Shown: positions 16,743 to 24,996 of the stretch, piece by piece
Numbering within the stretch: position 1 is the stretch's first letter
How the letters are laid out: each line of letters opens with the position of its first letter
IMG/VR virus record: IMGVR_UViG_3300033233_000046
Location: 1-56,599 of that record
Length of the DNA: 56,599 bases
Source of the DNA: a virus
Direction: 5' to 3' (one strand)
Made by a program: the position numbers and the translations under genes
Notes under the pieces: model-generated
Told to the model about the DNA's origin: nothing
The model's input: the letters and a program-made list of their open reading frames with translations, nothing else
Databases searched by the model: none

Positions 16743-17345
16743 ATGAGAAGAATATTACTTAGTATAATAGCCGTTCTTTTATTGTCTTGTCCTGCCTCTA
16801 CCATGATGCTTGAAGGAATAGTTGGCGGAGGTGGGAGCTATGGCGTATTTTCACAAACTCTTAATATTGATAACGTTGGTTGGATAGGATACTCAGTAAG
16901 AACTAAAATCCCCTCCTCGGCTCTTTCTGCAAGCGCGTCTAAGGTATCTATAAGACTGGAAGCGGCTTCTACCGAAGGCATGAAAATCGTACAGTGTTAT
17001 ATTGGTCATGCTGCTGCGTCTGGTAATGCATGGAATTTTGACGGAGGACAGGTAAAAGTAACATTTGGTGGAGCAGATAATGGCACAATTACGGCCGGTT
17101 CTACATTAGAATCAGACACCGTAAGTTTTAATCTAGATAAAACTAAGGATCTAATCATAGCCTTCGATATTACCAATACGGACACAGCGAATGACTCTGC
17201 TAAAACAGCAGAGGGGGTATCGGGTCATTTTAAATATTCCAACCTCACAAGTGGAACTCTGCAAGCTCAGCTTACAGCACCGACAGGTTATGCAACAAAC
17301 ATCGGAGACGTGTACCTTGTTAATCGGATAACGGCACATAGGTAA
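16743..17345 (+). CDS. Exported protein, possible lipoprotein, beta-rich
   Basis: 200 residues from the ATG at 16743. The frame is open from 16713, but the signal peptide (RRILLSIIAVLLLSCPAST) fixes this start. LLSC could be a lipobox. The mature part has a jelly-roll-like pattern (LNIDNVGWIGYSVRTKI.., VKVTFGGADNGTITAGSTL, SDTVSFNLDKTKDLIIAFDI), resembling carbohydrate-binding or fibre-tip domains. It lies between the long fibre and the tailspike, which suggests an accessory fibre or tip. Confidence 0.65.
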   Translation: MRRILLSIIAVLLLSCPASTMMLEGIVGGGGSYGVFSQTLNIDNVGWIGYSVRTKIPSSALSASASKVSIRLEAASTEGMKIVQCYIGHAAASGNAWNFDGGQVKVTFGGADNGTITAGSTLESDTVSFNLDKTKDLIIAFDITNTDTANDSAKTAEGVSGHFKYSNLTSGTLQAQLTAPTGYATNIGDVYLVNRITAHR

Positions 17346-17355
17346 GGGTGAAATA

Positions 17356-20322
17356 ATGGGATTTACTTATACTCCGAACTTCAATCTTGCTAAACCGGAC
17401 TTTGGTGAACCGGGCACTAACTGGTGGACAAAGGTTAACGCTAATTTTGACGCTATAGACCTTGCTCTTATTTCAATCGGCGGTAGTGGTGCTATAACAT
17501 CGGTCTTTGGAAGAACAGGAGTTATAACTGCTCAGACAGGGGATTATACCGCTACTCAGGTGGGGGCGATACCTGTTGTCGGAGGAGCGGTTGCAGGGCA
17601 TATCCCTATCTTCTCAGGATCGGGTGTTCTAAGCGATTCAGGAGTGGTCTTTAGCAGGGCCGCAGGTTCAATTTATATAAATGATGTTACAGTTCAAGTT
17701 ACTCCAGTTCTTCCGTCAAATTCCGCTGCCACTAATACAGCGAATATTGCCTCTATAATAGCTGCGGCTGCTGATGGTACTACATTGTTTTTCCCTGAAG
17801 GAACATATGCTTTTGCGAAAAACGGAGGGAATGATTATGCCATACTAATTAATAAAAGAGTTAATATGCTTGGTGAAGGTTGGATGGGTACTAAACTTAC
17901 AATAAATACAAATGATTGTCATTTTATTAAAGTTGAGAATCCCAGGAGGGTAGGTGCTAATCAGATAGGTGGAGTAGATGAAACAATCTCTGATTGGGGG
18001 CCTAGGGTTGCGATAAAAATTTGCGAATTACAACTTGTAAGAACGGCACTTGAAGCTTACCAACCTAATAATACAATGAATAATTATTATTCCGGGTTAT
18101 ATCTTCATGGCTGTGCGTGGAGTACATTTGAGCGACTTGAATTTAGGAATTGTGGAATAGCTATACATGTTTATAACGGGACGGGAGATTTAGCAAATGG
18201 ATATTTTAATGTAGCCAATGATTACAGGCTTATTTTTGGTCATTTTTGTAGAGTGGGAGTGAAATATACTAATGGTGATACACACCAGACTGATAATAGG
18301 TGGAGTGACATTCTCATAATAGGTGACGCTACATACACCACAGATGGGACCGGGTATAATGCTGGTTTTTGGATAGAAGACGCTTGGGCCGGAGATGTAA
18401 TGATAAGAGATAGTATTTTTTTAAGATATGAAGAGGGTGTTCATATCGTTGCTACGGCCCCGAACTACTCTGCTAATGTTTGGCTTCATGATGTTTGGAT
18501 AGACGTTTTTAAAAATTACGGATTTAATATAGCTAACATGAATCTTATAAGCCTTAGTAAGTGTAATCCTGCTGCTCCTCTTGGAACAAATTCGGTAGGA
18601 ATATATTTGGCAAACTGTCATGGGGGCGATATAACAAAATGCTATATTCCAATAACGGCAAGTGGACATATGGGAATTCATGTAGTAGCTAGTTTAACGG
18701 GAGGACAGTCTTCATATAATCTTGCTTTTTCTCAGAATACTATTTCGGGAAGCACAGTAGTTGCTAATCAGGGCATTGGTTTTTTATCTAGGGGAATGTC
18801 AGTATCAAGTATTATTGGGAACAATATTTTGGGATGTTCAACCGGGATAAAGCTTGCCAGTGATAGCAACTCTATCCCTTCAGTACAAAACACCATTAAG
18901 GGCAATACCATTCATAATCAAATAAGTGGAAGTAATGCAATAGGTATTAGGTTTGATGATATAAATCAAAGCAATAATATATATCAGGGGAATATAGCTT
19001 ATTTAAAGGTTGGTGGAACACCAATACAAAATTATGGAACTAACAACATCATTAAAGACAACCAGCCGTATTCTGGAAGCGCAAGCGGGACGTTAAGATC
19101 AGCGACAAAAATAATAGCGGCCCATAACTCCATTGATACGACCTCTGCCGATTATATGTGTGATGGGACGAATGACGAAGTTCAGGTAGCTCAGGCCGTA
19201 GCAGATTTAGGAACCGTAGGCGGGGAAATTCTATTTCTAGAAGGTAATTACTACTATTCTGCTTCTGTAACCGTTAAGTCCAGCATAACATTCAAGGGTG
19301 TTGGTTCAGGATATGGCTGGTCCCCCGGTTCCGTCAACTTTTATCTCATGGCGAATGTTCCTATGTTTTATGGAGACGCTGATCTCGCTCCTTTTATAAT
19401 GAATGTGAACTTTGTTGATATTAACTTTGCCGCAAATGTGCAGACCGCTTCAGAAAAACCACCGACAGGAACAACCGCAAGGGATGTCTATCTTTTCCAA
19501 TTCATTAATAGGTGCAAAGAGTTCAGCTTTACAAGATGCACCTTTAAGTATGCAGGAGCGATTTATATTGACACCTGCTGGGATTTTACTTTTATGAATT
19601 GTACATGGCACTCTTACGGTAGTACATCTTATCCTGCAATCTGGCTCTATAATAATTACAGGGTTGGATTGCAAAATGATGCTATCTCGAATATGCACTT
19701 CATTGGCTGTCGATGGGAAACTGGAAATAATATAGCCATTTTACAGACCTCTCATGCAAGCAACCCCACGCAAAACGCAGTCGGGGTTGATCTGGTAGAT
19801 TGTAAGGTTGATAGCAGTAATTATGCGGTAATGTACGGCGGTTTTTATGGTGCAAGAATTACATCCAGTTCATTCTATAATACAACAAGTGGTCGAAGTA
19901 TGTTTGTTTTTCTTAGTGCTGGCACTAAGAATACTATCACGGGGAACATCTTTGAAGCCAATGCTGGCGCAGCTATCTATTTTAATTGTTGGGCAGTCAC
20001 AATAACAGGCAATGTATTTTCTGGAGCACAGACCGGACTTTATATTGATACCGGTACAGGTGCTGCCAATTCAGTAATAAGCAATAATGTTTTTCTTACT
20101 GCTCAACAAGGTTCTATAAATATAAAAGGTGGCTATATTCAAATTATGGGAAATGTCTTCAACGGAAGTGTTGCGACTAACGACATAAGACTGGAATCTA
20201 CTTCGAGTTATAATTTCCTTATCGGCAATAACGGGTATAGTTCAACAGGTGGTTGGTCTATTTATTCAGATGCTGGTTCAAATAATAAGAAGCATTTCAA
20301 CACTGGAGATGGAGACCTGTAA
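17356..20322 (+). CDS. Tailspike with two pectate-lyase-like beta-helix regions
   Basis: 988 residues, no signal peptide. Residues 1-60 resemble a virion-anchoring head (NLAKPDFGEPGTNWWTKVNANFDAI), followed by the same hinge as the long fibre (ITSVFGRTGVITAQTGDYTATQVG). Two parallel beta-helix regions follow, about 125-560 and about 590-985, each opening with the pectate-lyase-3-like pattern of a repeated index region (NTANIASIIAAAADGTTLFFPEGTY; DEVQVAQAVADLGTVGGEIL) and a run of GNxxxxxN rungs. Such spikes bind and often cleave capsular or O-polysaccharides. Catalytic acids cannot be assigned by eye. Confidence 0.85.
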   Translation: MGFTYTPNFNLAKPDFGEPGTNWWTKVNANFDAIDLALISIGGSGAITSVFGRTGVITAQTGDYTATQVGAIPVVGGAVAGHIPIFSGSGVLSDSGVVFSRAAGSIYINDVTVQVTPVLPSNSAATNTANIASIIAAAADGTTLFFPEGTYAFAKNGGNDYAILINKRVNMLGEGWMGTKLTINTNDCHFIKVENPRRVGANQIGGVDETISDWGPRVAIKICELQLVRTALEAYQPNNTMNNYYSGLYLHGCAWSTFERLEFRNCGIAIHVYNGTGDLANGYFNVANDYRLIFGHFCRVGVKYTNGDTHQTDNRWSDILIIGDATYTTDGTGYNAGFWIEDAWAGDVMIRDSIFLRYEEGVHIVATAPNYSANVWLHDVWIDVFKNYGFNIANMNLISLSKCNPAAPLGTNSVGIYLANCHGGDITKCYIPITASGHMGIHVVASLTGGQSSYNLAFSQNTISGSTVVANQGIGFLSRGMSVSSIIGNNILGCSTGIKLASDSNSIPSVQNTIKGNTIHNQISGSNAIGIRFDDINQSNNIYQGNIAYLKVGGTPIQNYGTNNIIKDNQPYSGSASGTLRSATKIIAAHNSIDTTSADYMCDGTNDEVQVAQAVADLGTVGGEILFLEGNYYYSASVTVKSSITFKGVGSGYGWSPGSVNFYLMANVPMFYGDADLAPFIMNVNFVDINFAANVQTASEKPPTGTTARDVYLFQFINRCKEFSFTRCTFKYAGAIYIDTCWDFTFMNCTWHSYGSTSYPAIWLYNNYRVGLQNDAISNMHFIGCRWETGNNIAILQTSHASNPTQNAVGVDLVDCKVDSSNYAVMYGGFYGARITSSSFYNTTSGRSMFVFLSAGTKNTITGNIFEANAGAAIYFNCWAVTITGNVFSGAQTGLYIDTGTGAANSVISNNVFLTAQQGSINIKGGYIQIMGNVFNGSVATNDIRLESTSSYNFLIGNNGYSSTGGWSIYSDAGSNNKKHFNTGDGDL

Positions 20323-20358
20323 AATGAACAAAATCAAACAGGGATATAGGAGGGAAGC

Positions 20359-20739
20359 ATGAAGTTAGGAGTACATGAGAGAATAGGGCTTTTACAGTTA
20401 ATACCGAAAGAAGGGAAGTATTTGTATCTGGTTCAAGTAAAAAAGGCAGTGGAGGTGTTGAACTTTAACGAGGAAGAGAGACAGTTGCTCCATTTTAGGA
20501 CAGAAGGCGTAGGCGATAAGACAAAGACGATGTGGGAAGATAATCAGGTTGACGAAAAGGAAATTGAGATTCCCGAAGAGGTTGAGGATACTGTTAGAAA
20601 AATTCTTATTAATAATGATAGACAGAAAAAGCTTACATTTGAGCTTTTCACTCTTTATGAAAAATTCTGTTTAACTGCTTCTAGTCTCACAGAAGATCAG
20701 AACAAACATCTTGCAGCCAATGATGAGGTAATAACCTGA
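20359..20739 (+). CDS. Hypothetical phage protein
   Basis: 126 residues, acidic and helical, with GGAGG before the ATG. The middle (NEEERQLLHFRTEGVGDKTK, EIPEEVEDTVRKIL) resembles small phage proteins found near tail genes whose function is unknown. It shares a base with the next ATG. Confidence 0.55.
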   Translation: MKLGVHERIGLLQLIPKEGKYLYLVQVKKAVEVLNFNEEERQLLHFRTEGVGDKTKTMWEDNQVDEKEIEIPEEVEDTVRKILINNDRQKKLTFELFTLYEKFCLTASSLTEDQNKHLAANDEVIT

Positions 20740-21032
20740 TGGGATGGGGTCAGTGGGCATATGGAACGGTTGCATGGGGAGAACCTACTGTTTCAATTCC
20801 GGTTAGTGCTCCAGAAGATAGGTGGTGGACTGACGGAAGAGCACAATTCCCGCAATGGCCTTTTGTAGAGGAGGATATGGTGCTCGGATATATTAACAAC
20901 CCGAATCAGACATATGAGAAAACAATTACCCATACTCCATGTGGACATTGGCATAAAAAGACATGGCCTTATCCAGATTTACCATTGTGGAGAACAGGGC
21001 CAGCACCTAAAACAATAATCAGGCATATTTAA
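20739..21032 (+). CDS. Hypothetical Trp/Pro-rich protein
   Basis: 97 residues, with nine tryptophans (WGQWAYGTVAWGEP, WPYPDLPLWRTG) and a CGHWHK segment. No hydrophobic span. Its short, aromatic, beta-hairpin-like composition suits a structural tail component or adaptor between fibre and hub. TAATG-type overlap with the upstream gene. Confidence 0.5.
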   Translation: MGWGQWAYGTVAWGEPTVSIPVSAPEDRWWTDGRAQFPQWPFVEEDMVLGYINNPNQTYEKTITHTPCGHWHKKTWPYPDLPLWRTGPAPKTIIRHI

Positions 21033-21043
21033 GGAGGTCTAAA

Positions 21044-21451
21044 ATGGCATCACAAGTAGCGAACTTCTGGAAGTATTACAAGCTGAATCTTTTGGTAGGT
21101 AAGACGTTTAAAATTTACCTTATGGCTCCGGGTTTTCTCTTTAACCGGGCAACCCATAAGCATTATACCGACATCTCAGCAAGTGAACTCACTACGGCTA
21201 ACGGGTATACCTCTGGTGGTCAATCGCTTGCAGGAATAAGCGTCTCGCAGGACGATACGAACAACCGTGGGATAATCACATGGAGCAATGCTCAATGGAC
21301 AGCATCAAGTAATGGAATTGCAGCTTCAGGAGCTATTGTCCATGATTCTACGGACGATGTTATTGCAGGATTCATAGATTTTGGGGGAACACAGACGGCT
21401 TTGGCGGGTGCTCCGTTCATAGTAGCGAATATCAGCGTGGAAGAGGATTAA
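21044..21451 (+). CDS. Small structural tail protein
   Basis: 135 residues. The pattern FKIYLMAPGFLFNRATHKHYTDISASELTTANGYT then SVSQDDTNNRGIITWSNAQWTAS recalls a common family of small beta-rich phage structural proteins near tail genes. AAGGAGG lies 8 bases before the ATG. Its stop abuts the TTG start of the propeller C-terminal half, so the two may be translationally coupled. Confidence 0.6.
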   Translation: MASQVANFWKYYKLNLLVGKTFKIYLMAPGFLFNRATHKHYTDISASELTTANGYTSGGQSLAGISVSQDDTNNRGIITWSNAQWTASSNGIAASGAIVHDSTDDVIAGFIDFGGTQTALAGAPFIVANISVEED

Positions 21452-22537
21452 TTGCAGACTTACCCGGCAGGAACGTTTCTTTTTAATTGTGCCTTACTCT
21501 CACAAGGGAAACTGAAAGGCATCGGAATTATCAAGGGTGTTCCTTCTACCTATACTGCCCATAAACAGTCAAGTACCTTTACTCAGGGCTATACCCCACT
21601 TGCCGGTATAGGAGTTATTAGGGGTAATGTTCTTGAAGCTACTGTTGCTCATTCCCTGGCTGCTCTTGTCGGAAATGGGAAGATAAGTGGTTATCCGTGG
21701 GTACTACATTCAGGATATGAATGGGTATGGAACTCAAAGATAGGAGTTTTAGACTTTACCATAGACAAAAGCAATCAGGCAGGACAGAGACCGATGGAGT
21801 TTGGAGGTTTCATATATGCCATTAAGAAACTCGGCAATGAGGTAATAGTCTATGGTCAGAATGGAGTAGGGACGCTTTCTCCTGCTGGTGTCCATTTTGG
21901 ACGGAAGACGATATACAATGTGGGTCTGATAGCCAAAAATGCTGTATGCGGAACTGAGCAAGTTCATTACTTTATAGACTCAAACGGAATAATGTGGAAG
22001 ATGTCGGGGCAGGGCCTTGAGATGATTGATTACTCAAATTGGTTCTCTGCCCTTAATAATAGAACAGTTATGACCTATAACGAAAAGAAGAAGACGGTAC
22101 ATATCTGTGATGGCGTGAGGGGGTTTGTCTATAGTGAATCTGGACTAGGCAAGGGTCCGATAAATATAACAGGCATGGGATTACAGTCGGGGATATTCTA
22201 CGTCTCCGCTCCCGTAGCTATTGTAACAGACCCGCTTCAGGTTGCAACCGACATTATTGATTTTGGTTCAAGGGACACGAAATATATAGATCATCTTGAT
22301 GTCGGGATGGACGTGGTTCAAGACCTTTATATGGCAGTAGAGTACCGCTTAAATAAGGGGCAGACATTCTTTATGACTCCATGGATTAAGGCTGATTATA
22401 CTGGGACTGTCCATCTGATTGTATCCGGTATAGAGTTTAGGTTCTGGTTGAAAGTGCTGAATTGGGAGCAAATAAGAATTGATTATATAAATGTATCTGG
22501 TAAACAGGTGGGTGCAGTGCAACAGGTAGCGGCATGA
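21452..22537 (+). CDS. Tail beta-propeller protein, C-terminal half
   Basis: 361 residues from a TTG. The first ~90 residues are a repetitive beta region (LKGIGIIKG, LAGIGVIRGNV, LAALVGNGKISG) that replaces the expected front of the fold. From about 105 on, blades follow: SNQAGQRPMEFGGFIYAIKKL, NEVIVYGQNGVGTLSPAG, VHYFIDSNGIMWKMSGQGL, KTVHICDGVRGFVYSESGLG, and a VATDIIDFGSRDTK end. This is the back of the propeller whose front lies at 13705. Structure prediction would show whether the two parts form one fold. TTG with no strong ribosome site implies re-initiation. Confidence 0.6.
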   Translation: MQTYPAGTFLFNCALLSQGKLKGIGIIKGVPSTYTAHKQSSTFTQGYTPLAGIGVIRGNVLEATVAHSLAALVGNGKISGYPWVLHSGYEWVWNSKIGVLDFTIDKSNQAGQRPMEFGGFIYAIKKLGNEVIVYGQNGVGTLSPAGVHFGRKTIYNVGLIAKNAVCGTEQVHYFIDSNGIMWKMSGQGLEMIDYSNWFSALNNRTVMTYNEKKKTVHICDGVRGFVYSESGLGKGPINITGMGLQSGIFYVSAPVAIVTDPLQVATDIIDFGSRDTKYIDHLDVGMDVVQDLYMAVEYRLNKGQTFFMTPWIKADYTGTVHLIVSGIEFRFWLKVLNWEQIRIDYINVSGKQVGAVQQVAA

Positions 22538-22971
22538 TATACAAGCTCGATGCAGGAGGAATAGCTCAAAATTGGGGTATTATCAAGTACGCTGCCGTTA
22601 CAGTTAAGAATATTGTTCCGAAAGAGAATATCTCTCGGTATTGCAGAAATTTGTTGAAGAACCTTTTAACAAGTAAGTATCAATGCTGGTTCATTCTTTC
22701 AGAAAAAAAAGAGGTTAAGACTGTATTGATAACTAAGATATACAACGACATCGGAGACGAGATGCACTTAATGATGGATGTGGCCTATGGCTTTACTCCA
22801 ATGACTGACAGCGACAGGGAAGAGATAAGGAATGCTATACTGCAATTTAGCCGGTCAGTGGGGTGTAATACGATTCTTGCTTATGTAGATAATCAAATGG
22901 CTGGTAATGCGTTGGCGAAGGGCGGTATGACCGAGACATTCAGAGTATATTCTATGCAGGTAGGAGGATAA
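22534..22971 (+). CDS. GNAT-like virion-associated protein
   Basis: 145 residues, overlapping the previous gene by 4 bases (ATGA). The order of a mixed beta sheet (CWFILSEKKEVKTVLITKIY, MHLMMDVAYGF) followed by a helix REEIRNAILQFSRSVGC and TILAYVDNQMAGNALAKGGM fits a GNAT fold, although the acetyl-CoA loop (Q/R-x-x-G-x-G/A) is not evident. Similar proteins of unknown role follow tail-hub genes in podoviruses. Possibly structural rather than enzymatic. Confidence 0.45.
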   Translation: MIYKLDAGGIAQNWGIIKYAAVTVKNIVPKENISRYCRNLLKNLLTSKYQCWFILSEKKEVKTVLITKIYNDIGDEMHLMMDVAYGFTPMTDSDREEIRNAILQFSRSVGCNTILAYVDNQMAGNALAKGGMTETFRVYSMQVGG

Positions 22972-22972
22972 A

Positions 22973-23821
22973 ATGGGAAGCAGTAGTTCACCTGATGGGA
23001 CAATACATTTCGCTCCCTATATAGAAGATTACCATGAAAGAATGATGTCTAATATGGACAAGGTTCTTGTGGGGAATGAAGGAGAGGGAGCCATTTGGTT
23101 CTTTAAGGATGCTCAATATTACCCTCTCGGAAAAGTTTTCTCCTCCCCCTATGCTGCATATACCGTTACTCTTCCCGATGATGCTTATCTGGGGTTTGGG
23201 TATACCGTGACCAGCTTCCCCTCGGTCTATGATATGTTTGGGAAGTTTACGGCAGGCCTTGATATTGAAATTCTTCATGGTCAAATACTCCGAGATGATA
23301 TTTATGATGGCCCCATAAATGACTTTGTAGATGCTGCGGCTACCTATCTTAATGATGAGATAGATAATGTATCTCTTCCGAGAATGGTAGCAGGCATGAG
23401 AGACATAAACGCAGTTATGTCTACGGGCTTTCTGGTAGAAAAAACTCTTATAGAAGACAGCAGGTTAAAAGCTCTTGCCAAAACTCGTTCTGAATTGCAG
23501 ATAAAAGCTATGGAGTTAGGACATCAGAGATGGATAAAGCATCTCGACTGGAATATGAATACCGTGAAGCTTTTTACGGACATTACCGATAAAATGCTTT
23601 CGTCTGAGCAAAACTATTTAAAGGTGAAAGAAGCCATTGACGTAGGGAATAAGCTATGGAGCTTTACAGTTCTTGATAAATGGGGTGGGATGCTCGGATT
23701 GTTAAATAACGCCTATGCCTCCTCGCAGCACAAAACGGGCGGTTTAATGGAAACGATAGGAAATGTTGCAGGTGGTGTCTCTGCCTTAGCGAAAATAGCC
23801 CCATTGATTGCGATGATATAG
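22973..23821 (+). CDS. Putative ejection/internal virion protein 1
   Basis: 282 residues. It begins with a short polar stretch (GSSSSPDGTIHFAPYIEDYHERMM), has a long helical core, and ends in a Gly/Ala-rich amphipathic segment (METIGNVAGGVSALAKIAPLIAMI) typical of small ejection proteins such as T7 gp14 or P22 gp7/gp20 that insert in membranes at infection. With the next two genes it forms a tail-adjacent trio. Confidence 0.6.
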   Translation: MGSSSSPDGTIHFAPYIEDYHERMMSNMDKVLVGNEGEGAIWFFKDAQYYPLGKVFSSPYAAYTVTLPDDAYLGFGYTVTSFPSVYDMFGKFTAGLDIEILHGQILRDDIYDGPINDFVDAAATYLNDEIDNVSLPRMVAGMRDINAVMSTGFLVEKTLIEDSRLKALAKTRSELQIKAMELGHQRWIKHLDWNMNTVKLFTDITDKMLSSEQNYLKVKEAIDVGNKLWSFTVLDKWGGMLGLLNNAYASSQHKTGGLMETIGNVAGGVSALAKIAPLIAMI

Positions 23822-23829
23822 GAGGATAT

Positions 23830-24996
23830 ATGCCGATACCCGATATGCTTGATTCGATTCAGAGTTCATGGGGTGATATATTCAAGAATATTCAGCCTCC
23901 CAAAGCTACCGGTGCGTCTGGCGGGATCGGCAATATACAGGCGAATGTTGATATGCCTGGAGGATTTAGACCACCATCCGGTTCATTTGACAGGGCCGCT
24001 AACGTAGATTTCCCTGAAATGAAAGCTCCTTCTTATAGGGGGATAGAAGGCAATTCTTCTGTAGCGGGTATAAAACCTATGCAAAATCCTCAGTACCATG
24101 GGTTAAATGCTTATCCTACATTTGGAATAAAAGGAGCACCACCTACAGGAGCATTTGTAAAGACATTGGGTGGTATAGCCCATGCCTTAGCACCGAAGTC
24201 ATGGGGAGGAAGGCTCGGAAAGGAAATGGCAGGGCAGGTAGCAGAAGAGGAAGCTATGGCAACAAGCAGGGAGGATAAGAGGTTAGCCGAACTGTTTAGG
24301 CAGGATCGGTTAAGAGAAACACAAAAAAGGGATGAAGACACAGCGAGGCATCGGAGGGTGCTTGAAGGACAGGGCGATTTCAGATTAGGAGCAATGGTAG
24401 ACGCAAAACAAGCAGAAGCAGACAGGAAGGCTAGAGAAGAGGAGGCTAAACGTGTAGGCGGGGTATCCCTTGAAACGCTCAGGACTGTTCCTTCTGAATC
24501 ATTAGAGTTACCCACAGAGGGAGGGAGTACGATAAGGAAAGAGCTTGAAGGACAGGTAATGGAATCGGCAGCCTCAAGTCCCGGACTTCAGCATATGTTT
24601 AAGGCATATGAAGACAGGCAGTATCCCATAGTCAAAGAAAAGACCCCTCAGCGGATTACAGAGACAGACTGGATTGCTAAGGCAGCGCAAGGTGATCCTG
24701 AAGCGAAAAAGGTTGTCGGTGCGATTGAAGCACACAAAAGGGCCACCAAAGACCCTCGTAGGGATAGGTTTGTTACCGCTAGGAACAAAGACGGTGATTT
24801 AGTGCTTGTAGACATAGATAACCCCGGTGCGAATCCAAAGGTTATTGAAGGTGTTAAGAAGGATGCTCCCAAGAAAGGCAAGGAAGAGGGGGGATGGAGA
24901 AAGAAAAAAGACTTTAGTAAAAAATGGGGAGAGGAAGATAAAAAGATGATACAACAGGAAGATGATGATATTAGAAAAGCGTTAGGACTCAAATAA
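23830..24996 (+). CDS. Putative ejection/internal virion protein 2
   Basis: 388 residues. The N-terminal third is Gly/Pro-rich and extended; the middle (about 135-220) is a charged coiled coil (REDKRLAELFRQDRLRETQKRDEDTARH, then RKAREEEAKRVGG). The end is highly basic (KKGKEEGGWRKKKDFSKKWGEEDKK). Length and charge fit the second of three podovirus ejection proteins; no enzyme motif is seen. It stops one base into the next ATG. Confidence 0.55.
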   Translation: MPIPDMLDSIQSSWGDIFKNIQPPKATGASGGIGNIQANVDMPGGFRPPSGSFDRAANVDFPEMKAPSYRGIEGNSSVAGIKPMQNPQYHGLNAYPTFGIKGAPPTGAFVKTLGGIAHALAPKSWGGRLGKEMAGQVAEEEAMATSREDKRLAELFRQDRLRETQKRDEDTARHRRVLEGQGDFRLGAMVDAKQAEADRKAREEEAKRVGGVSLETLRTVPSESLELPTEGGSTIRKELEGQVMESAASSPGLQHMFKAYEDRQYPIVKEKTPQRITETDWIAKAAQGDPEAKKVVGAIEAHKRATKDPRRDRFVTARNKDGDLVLVDIDNPGANPKVIEGVKKDAPKKGKEEGGWRKKKDFSKKWGEEDKKMIQQEDDDIRKALGLK

